In this document: piece after piece, positions 33,701 through 45,604 of the stretch | How the letters are laid out: each line of letters starts with the position of its first letter | How positions within the stretch are numbered: the first letter of the stretch is position 1 | From: Ovis canadensis | Taxonomy: Eukaryota; Chordata; Mammalia; Artiodactyla; Bovidae | Length of the DNA: 64,000 nucleotides | Direction: 5' to 3' | Assembly (NCBI RefSeq): GCF_042477335.2 | Contig: NC_091255.1 | Coordinates: 43,998,501 to 44,062,500 of the forward strand | Notes under the pieces: model-generated | The model's input: the letters and a program-made list of their open reading frames with translations, nothing else | What the model was told of the DNA's origin: nothing | Database searches by the model: none | Made by a program: the position numbers and the translations under genes

Positions 33701-33866
33701 AAGGGGAAGGCAGAGGATGAGATGGCTGGATGGCATCACTGACTCAATGGACATGAGTTTGAGTAAACCCTGGGAGTTGGTGATGGACAGGGAGCCCTGG
33801 CATGCTGTAGTCCATGGGGTCACAGAGTCGGACAGGACTGAGAGACTGAACTGAACTGAACTCTGA
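30735..33866 (+). mobile_element. Nearly full-length BovB (RTE) LINE
   Basis: About 3.1 kb without the nested SINE, close to full length for BovB. The endonuclease region is near 30990-31600 (GGACTGGAATGCAAAAGTAGG) and the reverse transcriptase near 32200-33100. It encodes RDIFD-like KAFDFVDHHKQW and the YVDD catalytic motif at 32943-32954. It ends in the ACTGAACTGAACT tail. Several in-frame stops and frame changes (for example after 33017) break it, so it is inactive. A Bov-tA copy is nested at 33220-33350. Confidence 0.95.
33220..33350 (-). repeat. BovA within BovB, perfect target duplication
   Basis: GACCAACCTAG is repeated at 33209-33219 and 33351-33361 and belongs to BovB sequence. Confidence 0.95.
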
Positions 33867-34011
33867 GGGATACAGGAAAAGGAGGATCACAGGGCATTCT
33901 ATGAGCTGGAAATATCTTTGCTTTCTTATTATTGTATCATATATGCAATCTTGTCTCTTTCCCAGTCTAGTCACAGCCCATTCACTTGTACCTTCTACCT
34001 CTAAATTCACT

Positions 34012-34268
34012 GCTACTGCTACTGCTAAGTCACTTCAGTTGTGTCCGACTCTGTGCGACCCCATAGACGGCAGCCCACCAGGCTCCCCTGTCCCTGGGAT
34101 TCTCCAGGCAAAAACGCTGGAGTGGGTTGCCAATTCCTTCTCTGATGCATGAAAGTGAAGTCGCTCAGTTGTGTCTGACTGTTCGTGACCCTCTGGACTG
34201 GGGCCTACCAGGCTTCTCTGCCCGTGGGATTTTCCAGGCAAGAGTACTGGAGTGGGGTACCATCGCCT
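34012..34268 (-). repeat. Bov-A2 dimer joined to a BovB internal piece
   Basis: Complete dimer from the ACTGCTACTGCTAAGTC end to GAGAAGGCGATGG (reverse). Its 5' edge meets BovB sequence directly at 34268. Confidence 0.9.
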
Positions 34269-34712
34269 TCTCTGAATAGGCTATCTAGGTTGGTCATAAC
34301 TTTTCTTCCAAGGAGTAGGCGTCTTTTAATTTCACGGCTGCAGTCACCATCTGCAGTGATTTTTGACCCCCCCAAAATAAAGTCTGACACTGTTTCCACT
34401 GTTTTCCCATCTATTTGCCATGAAGTGATGAGACCAGATGCCATGATCTTCATTTTCTGAATGTTGAGCTTTAAGCCAACTTTTCACTCTCCTCTTTCAC
34501 TTTCATCAAGAGGCTTTTTAGTTCCTCTTCACTTTCTGCCATAAGGGTGGTGTCATCTGCATATCTGAGGTTATTGAGATTTAACCCGGCAATCTTGATT
34601 CCAGCTTGTGCTTCTTCCAGCCCAGCGTTTCTCATGATGTACTCTGCGTAGAAGTTAAATAAGCAGGGTGACAATATACAGCTTTGACGTACTCCTTTTC
34701 CTATTTGGAAAC
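34269..34712 (-). repeat. Internal BovB fragment, no 3' tail
   Basis: Encodes LRYADDTTLMAES and MSPCLFNFYAEY from the RT. It stops at AGATAGCCTATTC and never reaches the BovB 3' end. Confidence 0.93.
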
Positions 34713-35920
34713 ATAACTTTGCCTAATTCCTCAATTGTAAAATGAGGGAATTGGACTCCATTCTACTCTAAGGGACATCCAGTGTTGAAATCTCATGTCC
34801 AAAGAAATGATTTTCTCACCAGGAATGTCCAGCACTGTGGCAGAAGGAAAGACTCTCTGGTGCCCCATGAGTCATACGTATTAAATTGAAGTGAACAAAT
34901 GAGCATCTGTTGACTGTTTCTGATGTGTAAAGCTGTCAACTGGCAATAGTTACTATGCTTAGGTTTTCAAATGGCTCTGTTGCCTTTACTAAAAATAAGC
35001 CACTGGTATTAGGGCTGAGTCATCTTCATGCATGAATATGTGGAAGAAAAAAGTGACAAAGGTTATAAAGGAACCGTGGGTTATTTCCCTTCCAACCAGA
35101 CACCACACCTTGTCCCCACCCAGCCCCACTTTTTTTGTTTTAGTTCAGATAAGCTGTATACTTTAAATAGAGAACATATTTAACAGTACGTTGTATTTCA
35201 GTACGTTGTTGTTCATATCCTGTTCACTGCTTGTAGATTAAGCTTTTCCTTTAGAGTCGGGGTATGTACTTCTCTGAGGAGTAGAGGTTGATGTTAACAT
35301 TTGCAACTATTCTTTACAGTATACAAAGTGATTACATATACAGAATTTCTCTTGAATAGTCAGCCACTGGCTGGTGATGTGGCAACTTGAGGATAGGTAT
35401 CAGGCATCCTCTCCAGGTAGTAAAATCTTATGGGACAGGACAGTCTGGGTAAAATGGTAAAGTAATTTTGCCTTGTTTTAAGGTGGTGTTTCTCTTTAGG
35501 CTTTGGGGATTGTCTCTCACCTTCTAGGATCTCCATTCCCTCCATCCCTGTGGCTGGGGCCCTAATTCTGCTTTGTACTCAAAGCTTCACTCTGTCAGCC
35601 TTATTCTCCTAGCTGTAAAATGGGAGGAAAGTTGGAGGAGTGAACCACTGAAGTTCTTTCTTAATCTAGCTTCTTTTCCCAAGTATGCCTTTCTAAGAAG
35701 CAGTAAAAAAAAATTCCAAAATTATATCAGGCTTCTTTCTCTTACCCAATAAAATTCTCATTCCCTCAGGGTTGCTGATTTCAACTAGTTATTTGGTAGA
35801 AAACTGTTGACTAAGCAAAATATAAAGGGTGAATATTGAATCATGAGTTTCCTAGGAGTATTGTCCACAAACAAGACTTAACTACGTTCATAAATTAATG
35901 ACCTCGAATGGTTTGTCCAG
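34713..35920. other. Unassigned stretch
   Basis: A short MIR-like piece (CCTCAATTGTAAAATGAGGG) is at 34727-34760. Nothing else is recognised. Confidence 0.5.
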
Positions 35921-35924
35921 CTAC

Positions 35925-36416
35925 TGATGCCCAGCAGTGCCCTGTGGAACTCCTGGGCATTGGAGGTCTTTTGCCCCCCATTTCTTTTAGGTGAGACTCC
36001 AGCCTCCACAACCTGAGTTCCAAAGGGCAGAACAGTTACTAATGAAAGGAGGAGCAGCCAGGAAATAACCTGAAGCAAGATTAAAGGTGCCAGAGAGGCT
36101 CATCCAGATTAGGAGACGGGACCACCTAAGACCCTGCACACATCCTAATCTTGTCAACAACACTGCCCTTTTGAAACTTGGCAGAAGAAAAAAGAATACA
36201 AGACTGTTACTGCCTTGATTCTTGTCAGGTAGTCCTGGCTGACTATACAACCTCTTGCTACTCACCAGGGAGGGGGGCACAGTTCTGGAGGTGCTAACCT
36301 ACATGTTCCCCCTTTACCTGGCAAAGTAATAAAGCCACTCTTTCCTTCTCCCCCCAAACTCTTTATTTCTGTATTTCTGTTTGGCATTGGTGCACAGACA
36401 GCCAATTTTGGCAACA
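35925..36416 (+). repeat. Solo LTR, CTAC target duplication
   Basis: Ends TGATGCCCAG and TTTTGGCAACA, 492 bases, with AGTAATAAAGCCACTC polyadenylation text. CTAC is present at 35921-35924 and 36417-36420. Fossil, class I type. Confidence 0.82.
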
Positions 36417-36557
36417 CTACCATCTTTCTTTGAGATCCAGTCCAGAAGCACCTAAAACTAAAAATATTTTAAATGGACTTACTATTTTACTTTAAAAAGC
36501 TCTTTGTTGGCAGCTGCTCACCTGAGTCTGCCTGCTCTCCCCGTGACAGTGTACTAT

Positions 36558-37126
36558 TGAAACAGGAGGGAAGGGGTCAGGGCGCAGCATTTGAAAGTCT
36601 GAGGACACAACTTAAACTGACTAGAACCAAATAAGTCCAAGAGGCAGATGAGCCAACTTCCACTAGACCTTGATTCTCAGCGTATACTCACTGTAACACT
36701 TCAACAAACTAAACAACACACCCACAGGTGCCGTGACAGTTCTGAGATTGACCATAAAGACCGAAAAGTGTGTAGTGGCCCAATTCCTGGAAATCTCTAC
36801 CCCTTCTCCAAAATAGTTGGAATAATCCTCCCAGTCATTAACCTATCAAATTACTCACCCCATAAAAACTAACCATGCAATATTTCAGGGTCACTCTTGC
36901 CTTCTCCAATGGCCCACACTTTGTGGAGTGTTTTTCTCTCAATAAATCCACTTCTTGCCTATTATTTTGTCTCTCACTGAATTCTTTCTGTGCTGAGACA
37001 TAAAGACTCTAAGTCTCAGTATGTCCAGACAGCACGTGTGTGACCTCAGTTAAAGACTGTGGCTTTTGGCTGGGTTTCAGTCCTGGCCTCATAGGTTCAG
37101 GTCCCAGTATGAGGGACATGGTTTCA
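36558..37126 (+). repeat. Solo LTR, CTAT target duplication
   Basis: Ends TGAAACAGGAGGG and CATGGTTTCA, with CTAT at 36554-36557 and 37127-37130. Contains CTCAATAAATCCACTTC. Same family as 22592-23447. Fossil. Confidence 0.9.
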
Positions 37127-37194
37127 CTATGTCTTAATAAATCCTTGCCTTGCTTTCTTGAGGAGGGGGGAGAAAAACTACTTTCCTTCCTGAA

Positions 37195-37315
37195 TTAACT
37201 TTGTTTTTGGCTTCACAAGGTGGCTTGTGGGTTGTTGGTTCCTGTCCAAAGGCTGAGCCAGGGCCCCTGGCAGTAAAGGGTCCATGCCCTAACCACTGGA
37301 CCACCAGGGAATTCC
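37195..37315 (-). repeat. Ruminant tRNA-type SINE
   Basis: Ends GGACCACCAGGGAATTCC; flanked by CCTGAATTAACT on both sides. Confidence 0.92.
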
Positions 37316-37546
37316 CCTGAATTAACTCTCTTGATTGGTGGTGCTATCATTTACCCATGTGTCCAAACCAGAAACCTGTGGGTCTCTTTCTGTCATCCTC
37401 TAAAACTACCAAGTTCTGTCCGTTGGATTTCTCAAGTATTTTTCACATCCATAACGTTGTCATTACCTTAACGTAAAGGATGGGGAGGCAGGGAAGCAGA
37501 TTAGGCAGATAAAAATGGAATGCAAAGAGCAAGATCTAAGTAAGGC

Positions 37547-38243
37547 TGAAACCATTCACCTCAGTTTGAGACTTGAACCCATGTACCTGGGACCTGAACT
37601 TGGCCAAAACCCTGCTTGGGATTTGAACTCATAAGGCTGGGACTCGAAACTAGCCAAAATCAACAGTCTTCCAACTGAGATCACACTCTTGTTTTCAGGA
37701 CTTAATGAAGCTCAGGTTCTTGATGTCTCATCGTAAAAAGAATTCAGTGAGAGACAAACTGATAGATAAGAAGTGGATTTATTTAGCGAGAAACACATTC
37801 CACAGACAAAGTGTGGGCTGTCTCATAATCCAGGAGTGACCTTGGGAGAAACATATTCCACAGACAAGAGTATGAGCCATCACAAACGGTTGAGTGCAGC
37901 CTCAAAATGTGGTTTGGTTAGCTTTTATGGGCTGGGTCATTTCATAAGCTAATGAGTGGGAGGGTTATTCCAACTATTTGGGGGAATGGGCAGAGATTTC
38001 CATGAATTGGGCTACTGTCCACTTTTTGGTCTTTGATGGTTAGCCTTGGAACTGTAATGGTGCCTCTGGGTGTGTCTTTTAGCTTGCTGATGAGTTACAA
38101 TGAGTATATACTGAATATTAAGGTCTAGTTGAAATCAATTTGTCTGCCATCTTGGACCTACTTGATTCTAGTCAGGTTATGTTTTGTCCTTGGGCTATGT
38201 CATTCTTTCCAAGTTGTGCCCTGCTCCCTTCCCTCCTGTTTCA
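37547..38243 (-). repeat. LTR, inverted relative to its neighbour
   Basis: Reverse-strand ends TGAAACAGGAGGG and GAATGGTTTCA. No clear target duplication. A TCCACAGACAA-containing segment is duplicated in tandem (37798 and 37857). Fossil. Confidence 0.85.
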
Positions 38244-38264
38244 TGCACCAAGTACGTGCAGCAA

Positions 38265-38868
38265 GACGTTAGTCTGGCAAGCCAAAGTTCTTGATTCCTG
38301 CCCATAGCACTTTACCTCCACCACCACCTTTTAGCATATTAGTAGCCTAGCCTGCAGGGCTCCCAGAATGTAGAGAGAGTACCTCTGCTCACTATTAAGA
38401 TTTAACTTGAAGTTGAAATGGAGAAAGAATATATGGGAAAAGGCCTCACTTTTCACACTGAAAAATTGGTAGGATGGAGACACTGAGCACAGGAATAAGG
38501 AGAATAAAACCATCAGATATGCATCCACATTTTTGGAAGTCCAGGCTTTGTCCCACGGAGTAGAAGTGTAGAATAAATGAAAATAACATTCAGGGCTCTA
38601 CCCTTCTCTTATCTGGGGCTCAGGATGATGCCACCTTGAAGACCACATCATATCAAGCTAGCCACAAGTACATCAAGTTGTCTATGTTGTGGATTTGGGC
38701 AGTGGGAAGCTCAGTGGTTTAGCTTTCTTAGCCTGGGAACTTGGGGTGCGGGTAGACAGTAGAGCAGGTAGCTCTGAGGTAAGGACCACAGGCAAGGCTA
38801 CCATCACTGCCAAACCTCAAAGACATCTCAGTAACATCAGAGTCAAAGAAGCTCAAGTTACATGGGGC
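38265..38868. other. Unassigned stretch
   Basis: No gene or repeat recognised. Confidence 0.5.
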
Positions 38869-39106
38869 TGCTGCTGCTGCTAAGTCGCTTCAGTCGTGTC
38901 CGGCTCTGTGCGACCTCATAGACGGCAGCCCACCAGGCTCCCCTGTCCCTGGGATTCTCCAGGCAAGAACACTGGAGTGGGTTGCCATTTCCTTCTCCAA
39001 TGCATGAAAGTGAAAGGTGAAAGTGAAGTCGCTCAGTCGTGTCCAACTCTTCGAGACCCCATGGACTGCAGCCTACCAGGCTCCTCCGTCCATGGGATTT
39101 TCCAGA
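38869..39106 (-). repeat. Bov-A2, truncated
   Basis: First unit complete, second stops at CATGGGATTTTCCAG. Confidence 0.92.
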
Positions 39107-39394
39107 CTACTCCCTCAAATTTGAAAACCTCAGGAGAAATCGTGTCCCGTTGGGGAGGGATTGGGGACCCCACACACCACAGCTCCTCCCTTGCATAAAG
39201 CCCAGACACCAAATCTAAAAAACTTCCTTGTGGTCATCGCACATTCTGGGGGAGACACCGTGCTGTGGGCAAAGAGCTGCCCAGAGAGGTGGCGGGGTCG
39301 GGGCCGAGGTGGCCGCGTGAGGTGTCTTGTGAGAGGACAGGACATGGGGAGTGATATCAAAAGAATGGACTCTGAGTTCTAGGAGCTCAAAACT

Positions 39395-39513
39395 CAACTT
39401 TTTTGGCTGCATCACACTGGATGCGGGATCTTAGGGCGTCAACCAGGGATGGAACCGATACTGCCTGCAGTGGAAGGGCAGAGTTTTAACCGCTGGACCA
39501 CCAGGGAAGTCCC
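39395..39513 (-). repeat. Ruminant tRNA-type SINE
   Basis: TTTTTGGCTGCATCACACTGG to GGACCACCAGGGAAGTCC. Confidence 0.9.
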
Positions 39514-40186
39514 TCAAAGCTTCACCTCTGAAGGCCAGCTGGATATCTAGAGACTAGGCAAGTGAGGAACACTGCTTAGAGACTGGAAGACAATGAGTGA
39601 TGTTCACTTCATGGATCCAAAGACCCCATTCACCTGTATCCACCTTTATCAAGTGGCCAAAGAAAGATTTCTCTCCCATAATCTAAATACTCTAAAGGGG
39701 AAGATCAAGAAAGGGAGACGTTAGCTGAAAAGACTCATCATTTTTATCCAAGAGAGACTGCACATGACCTAAAGGAACTGTTTCAATAATCCATTTAGAC
39801 TGAGCTTTCCTTTGAACTTGGTCTGTTCTACCAGTGAGATTTCAGGAAGTAGGCCAGATCAGGTTTAGACAAACAAATAAATCATTTTTCTCTGCTTATC
39901 TGAATCTGTGAGTTAACCCCCAATCCGAACCTCTGCTGAGATTACTTTCCCTTTGGCAAAATCCTCCAGGAGGCCTTCACCTAAATAACCTCCAAACAGA
40001 GATAACTATTCTTTTCTCTTTACCATCGCACTTTATACTTATTTAGATTGTTGCACTTGCACAGCATTTAACCCTTCTAATGCTTCTGAGGCCTGCCTCC
40101 TTCACTAGTTGCTTGTCTTGGGGGAAAATATTGTGCCTGATTCATCTTGATCTTGGCCTGGCACCTTCAACTTGGGCTTCATACAG
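39514..40186. other. Unassigned stretch
   Basis: No gene or repeat recognised. Confidence 0.5.
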
Positions 40187-40198
40187 GACTAGTATCTG

Positions 40199-40476
40199 CT
40201 GCTGCTCCTGCTGCTAAGTCGCTTCAGTCGTGTCTGACTCTGTGTGACCCCCATAGACGGCAGCTCATCAGGCTCCCCTGTCCCTGGGATTCTCCAGGCA
40301 AGAACACTGGAGTGGGTTGCCGTTTCCTTCTCCAATGCATGAAAGTGAAAAGTGAAAGTGAAGTCATTCAGTCGTGTCTGACTCTTCGCGACCCAATGGA
40401 CTGCAGCCTACCAGGTTCCTCTGTCCATGGGATTTTCCAGGCAAGAGTACTGGAGTGGGTTGCCATTGCCTTCTCT
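40199..40476 (-). repeat. Bov-A2 with target duplication
   Basis: GGACTAGTATCT flanks it (40187-40198; 40477-40488). Confidence 0.95.
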
Positions 40477-40488
40477 GGACTAGTATCT

Positions 40489-41274
40489 AACAGGCAACAA
40501 ATCTGGTTAAATTGTACTGAGTTCTTAAAGATGGTGGATTATAGGTATGATGTTTTGGGTCATTGAGACCTTCCTCCAAAATATATACATGAACTGGTAT
40601 TCAGAAAAATTAGATGATTTTCTTCTCATCTCCATTCCTTTCCCAGGGAAAGGAATGACTGTTAAGTAAAAATGTGTCAAAATTCATTTTTAATCTAGAA
40701 TGGACTAACAGTGTTATCCCAGTGAAATCTCCTTAAACTCGTTTGGAAATGGGCTCTGAGTTTCTCTGATGTTTCCTAAAATTCTAATGTATACCATTCT
40801 CATCTGTTTACTTAGGAGACTCAAGTGAGGGAGTGGGGGAACAAAACTCAAGTTTGTGGCTTGAGAGTCTCACTGGGTGCCTACTTGCTCCAGACAAAGC
40901 AAGTTCCCTTGCACTCGACTCTTCTACACGGACAATGATTTCCTGGATTACCTTACAGATTGTTGAATGTTAACTATGTGATATCATTAAAGTGGAATTT
41001 GTTGGGTGGTTTTACATTTCTTTGTGCTTTTCTGTATTTAGCAAATTTTCTATAGTGAGTATATATTTTGTCTGTAATTGGGGGGAAAAACCCAACTAAC
41101 CCACTGTTTTGAAAACATGTCTTTTATTCCTAGAGTGAACTTCAGCTATAAAAAGAATACTGAGAGGTGGGCGATGGGCCTCCTCTTCCACCAACCCAAG
41201 TCAGAAGGAGGTGGAGAGAAAATAGACCTAAATACAAATATGACTAACATAACTTGGTCCCATTTAAAACAGTC
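40489..41274. other. Unassigned stretch
   Basis: No gene or repeat recognised. Confidence 0.5.
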
Positions 41275-41286
41275 TCATATAATGGG

Positions 41287-41565
41287 ACGGAGAAGGCAAT
41301 GGCACCCCACTCCAGTACTCTTGCCTGGAAAATCCCATGGACAGAGGAGCCTGGTGGGCTGTAGCCCATGAGGTCTCGAAGAGTCGGACACGACTGAATG
41401 ACTTCACTTTCACTTTTCACTTTCATGCATTGGAGAAGGAAATGGCAACCCACTCCAGTGTTCTTGCCTGGAGAATCCCAGGGACAGGGGAGCCTGGTGG
41501 GCTGCCATCTATGAGGTCGCACAGAGTTGGACCCGACTGAAGTGACTTAGCAGCAGCAGCAGCAG
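41287..41565 (+). repeat. Bov-A2 with target duplication
   Basis: CATATAATGGGA flanks it; ends in (AGC)5 at 41550-41565. Confidence 0.95.
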
Positions 41566-41718
41566 CATATAATGGGATTCTTGCTTCAGCCTTATGTTTA
41601 GCCTTCTCATTTTAGAGGGAATTTCTGGCAGTCCAGTACTATAAGAGAATAGGCCTTCTTGCAACTTTAACCTGGATAGATTTAGCCATCTAATCCTGAC
41701 ACCTTAAAAGGCCATCAG

Positions 41719-41850
41719 GGGATTTCCCTGGTGGTCCAGAGGTTAAGACTGTACTCCCAAAGCAGGGGGCCTGGGTTCCATCTCTGATCAGGGAGCTAGA
41801 TCCCAGTGCAGCCAAAAAGAGAAAAAAAGCAAATAAATAAATAAAAGGCT
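41719..41850 (+). repeat. Ruminant tRNA-type SINE
   Basis: GGGGATTTCCCTGGTGGTCC start, AATAAATAAATAAAAG tail. Confidence 0.9.
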
Positions 41851-42669
41851 TTCAAAGGAAAAACTGAGGGCTCAGAAAAATTCTCTGGCACTTTCAACAG
41901 CCTGAATTCCATAGTTGGATTGCCTCACTGAGCACATTCTAGTTTATAAGGGGTGGTAAATCGTGTCATTTCACACTACCATAGGTAGAGGGTCTTGTGC
42001 GCTAGGAGCCCTCTTTTCTTTTCCTCTTTCAGGGACCCACTCTCCCCATGTGGGAAAATGTAGTTTGTGAAACCAGAGAAATTGATTCACATAGAAATAA
42101 CTGTAAAAGTTCTTTAAGGCCAGACAAACAACAAGACTAGCAATTTCAGTCTTCCAGTGATTACAGTAATTAAGCTTCGGAAGAAACTCCTCCCTTCCTT
42201 CCCCAGTCAACCCCACCCCCCGCCCCTGCTGCTCCCATTACTGTCCTCACTATTGGTGCAAGGCCAAAGAATTCCAAAAATGGAATTTCCTTCCTTTTAG
42301 GAACCAAAAGTAAACATTTGCTCTAAATCCACAACATAACCTGTTTTCCTGAATGACTAGTGGTCTTTAACAGTAATCTCAGCCTGTGGTGTTAGAGGTG
42401 GGAGCTGGGAATTTTTCCAGGTGGTTGAGTATAGAAAATAGTATTATCACCTACAAAATTAGGAGTTGACTAAAGGGACTCAATCTTAAGGCCCTCTCTC
42501 CTGTCTTTCATTCCCACCTACAAACCAGAATCATAGGACTTAACTGCAAGAAATCTTTCTAGTTTCTATAATACACCTCTTCATACAGACGAAGAAGTTG
42601 AGGCTCACAGTTCTTAACAGTCCTTATCTCAGCCACTGGCACCCAGTAGGTACTCAGTGACTATTAGCT
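41851..42669. other. Unassigned stretch
   Basis: No gene recognised; a MIR-like piece may lie near 42590-42670. Confidence 0.45.
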
Positions 42670-42766
42670 TTGTGTGTGTGTTTTAAGTGTTTATTTATAT
42701 GACTGCATCAGGGATCTTTCATTGTGGTGCGCTGACTCTCTAGTTGTGGCAAGCGGGCTCAGTAGC

Positions 42767-42903
42767 TGCTGCTGCTGCTGCTCCTGCTAAGTCGCTTCAG
42801 TTGTGTCCGACTCTGCGACCCCATAGACGGCAGCCCACCAGGCTCCTCAGTCCCTGGGATTCTCCAGGCAAGAACACTGGAGTGGGCTGCCATTTCCTTC
42901 TCC
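42767..42903 (-). repeat. BovA monomer nested in SINE
   Basis: CAGTAGCTG flanks both sides; has a (CTG)n end. Confidence 0.9.
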
Positions 42904-43006
42904 AGTAGCTGTAGCAGGCGGTCTTAGTTTCGGCACAGTGCGTGGAATCTTAGTTCCTTCACCAGGGATTGAACTCTGCATCCCCTGCATTTCCAGGTAG
43001 ATTCTT

Positions 43007-45059
43007 TTTTTTTTTTTAATCGCCAAAATGGTTTTGTTTTGGACACTGACAACATGCACAACAATGCAACTGTATCATTACTTTGTTTGGTTTCCTTAAG
43101 TATTACTTAAGTATGCATTAAAAATACATGTTTACATTTAAGAAATGTAATACATTAAAGTCCTCTGTAAACAGAACTCCTCAATATATTTTCCTGCTTT
43201 GTTTCATACATAAATAACATAATCTACAAAGTTATAAATAAAACTATTAACTCTTATGACCCAAAAGTGTATACAAATTTTGGAGCTTGACAAGAGTGTG
43301 TTCTTTCTGATTTTATATAAGTAACAACATGCAGTATTTTTGAATCATATAGATAACTTAAAATCAAAACCTTCATTGTCTCCAAACTGTTCTCCCTACA
43401 ACAGATGTTCAGTGTACTTGGTAAAGATGCCACCATTCAAAAGTCAACGTGGTCAAAAGACTAGATTTTTAAAATAGAACAGAAGATTGCCATTAAATAT
43501 TATTAAGCCTTATTAAAATCACTTTAGTTTGTTTGAAGAACAAAATATGCTACCAAAGAGTATATGCTTGTACTATCATTTAACTGGAAAGCTAACACAG
43601 TCTTAAAAAATCAGATTCAATTTGTAGTAGTCTTGGGAAAAAATCGTTCATGGAGATTCTGTTAGAGGAACAGAAACCATATTATCCTAAGTTTTCTAAA
43701 CTTTATTTTGAACCATCACTTCAGTTAGTTAAAACTTACAGGGTAAAAATTATGACGCACAAAAATGATCTTAGAAAGGCATATTCAGAATTCCTGATGC
43801 AGAAAACATGATTATTTTTTGTTTAATGACTGGAAATCTTTATTCCTTCAGAAAATAGTAACATTATTTATTGAATGTCACCACCTGTTTGGTGATTTAC
43901 TAGATAACCACTCAAGGTATTTTATTAAGTAAGCACTCAAATTATTTTTATTTAACAAAAGTAAAAAGACTTTTCATGTTGGAATTGTTTCATTATGAAT
44001 TAAAAACCTAGAAAAACATTCTCAATTAATATCTTCCCTAAATTTAAATGAATCAAATGACAAATAATACTAAGCTAAGCTCTGTCATTACCTTTAAAAA
44101 TCTAAGTTTTCTAAAAGTTTTACTTTTTAATCAATATTAATATGATCTGGGTCACACTATTAACTGCCACTCAAACTTTATGTTTAAAAAAAGAAATATT
44201 CTTTGTTAAAGAGCAGATTAACAACACGGTTTCCATGTTCTTATAAAAAACAAGATTCTGATATGCATAATATATCTAAATCAAAAACCCACACATGGTA
44301 GTGGAAATTCTGTCAACTTTCAGCCTAATACAACATAAATCCGCAGTAATTTTGCTTCAACAATTCAAAATTTAAGTTTATAATGGAAATGTCAACAAGT
44401 CTTAACTACAACATTACTGCTGATGGGTTCCACTATAGTTCACCCAGGCACAGCAGATGTGCACATCTGATGGACTGCTTAGAAAATTAAAGCTATCAGA
44501 GCTATAAATTAGGAATACATAAATATGAACACAGCAATGCCAAAGGATTAGAGCGGTTAAAGCAAAAAAAAAAAAAAAAAAGATGTGATGTAAACACAAC
44601 TGATAGTTTTCTCTGTGAGCCACTTTCCACTGATTTATAAAGCTATGGTTTTATAATTCTTTTAAAAAGGACAATGTTTCCACATTGCTCCATGCAGTGA
44701 TTTCATTGTTAGTCATATGTTCTTGACTACAATGCAATCTTCAATCCTCTTACACAGCTTGACATAGCCCATCAGGATTTCTTCAGAAAGTCAGCTTGTC
44801 ATACTTTCAGCAGCCTTTAGGGCTTCTGTGGCCTTGCGAATTTCCTTAATAACTGATGATACAGCTTCTGGGTTAATTCCTTGTTCACAAAGCCGCACAC
44901 ATATAGACAGAGTTTCCATATCTAATCTAGTATCCAAAACTCTTGAAATCTCAAGTAGGATGCATTCAGATTCACTGCTGCTGCTGCCGCCGACCCAGCA
45001 CCACGGCTCCTAGTCATAGCGAGGGCCGAGCGAGGCGGGTGAAGGGCCTGACCTGGAAC
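43007..45059 (-). pseudogene. MZT1: MZT1 processed pseudogene with long 3' UTR
   Basis: MZT1 (MOZART1) is a small gamma-tubulin ring complex subunit. The minus strand has a GC-rich 5' UTR, an ATG at 45017-45015, an alanine-rich start ([13 protein letters not shown]), then, after a short deletion that shifts the frame, [39 protein letters not shown] and [15 protein letters not shown] with a stop at 44791-44793. The 1.8-kb 3' UTR runs to a poly(A) tail seen as T(14) at 43005-43018. There are no introns. A 16-base target duplication, TTCCAGGTAGATTCTT and TTCCATGTGGATTCTT, flanks it. The deletion in the coding part makes a functional protein unlikely. Coding part: 44791-45017. Confidence 0.93.
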
Positions 45060-45288
45060 TTCCATGTGGATTCTTAACCACTAACTTTTTTGTTTCTGGC
45101 CTAAGTTCTTCAAAACGACCAGTCCATACTAAGAGTATAAAATTCCCAATTTAAAAACTGTTTTCTTTCCACTTTGTCACACTAAATTACATAATTCTAT
45201 TGGGTTAGAATAAAGTTATTATAGCCATAAATTTCATTTAGTTTTAACAACTTTATTGAAATACAATTCACACACTATATAATTAAAC

Positions 45289-45516
45289 TGGTCTTCCCTG
45301 GCGGTTCATCGGTAAAGAACATGCCTGAAATGCAGGAGCCGCAGGACACACTGGTTTGATTGCTGGGTCTGGAAGATCCCCTGGAGGACAGTATGGCAAC
45401 CCACTCCAATATTGTTGCCTGGAGAATCCCATGGACAGATGAGCCTGATGGGCTACAGTCCATGGGGTTGCAAAAAGTCAGACACAACTGAAGCGAATTA
45501 GCACCCATGCACATAA
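45289..45516 (+). repeat. Bov-tA with target duplication
   Basis: ATAATTAAAC at 45279-45288 and 45517-45526. Confidence 0.95.
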
Positions 45517-45604
45517 ATAATTAAACCATTTACAGTGTACAATTCAATGACTTAATTCAGAGTATTAGTATACTGTCCATATTATATTAGTATAGAAAGT
45601 GAAA

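Larger units (their letters stand above)
42675..45095 (-). repeat. tRNA-type SINE split by BovA and by an MZT1 retrocopy
   Basis: Pieces are 42675-42766, 42904-43006 and 45060-45095. The reading resumes at TGGATTCTTAACCACT after the retrocopy. Confidence 0.75.

Noticed and set aside
35878-36078. Minus-strand frame with a signal-peptide-like hydrophobic start
   Set aside because: Mostly antisense within a solo LTR; hydrophobicity alone is not evidence of a gene.
39161-39382. Small GC-rich open frame near 39.2 kb
   Set aside because: Short, arginine/glycine-rich, no homology; GC-rich patch too small for a CpG-island promoter.
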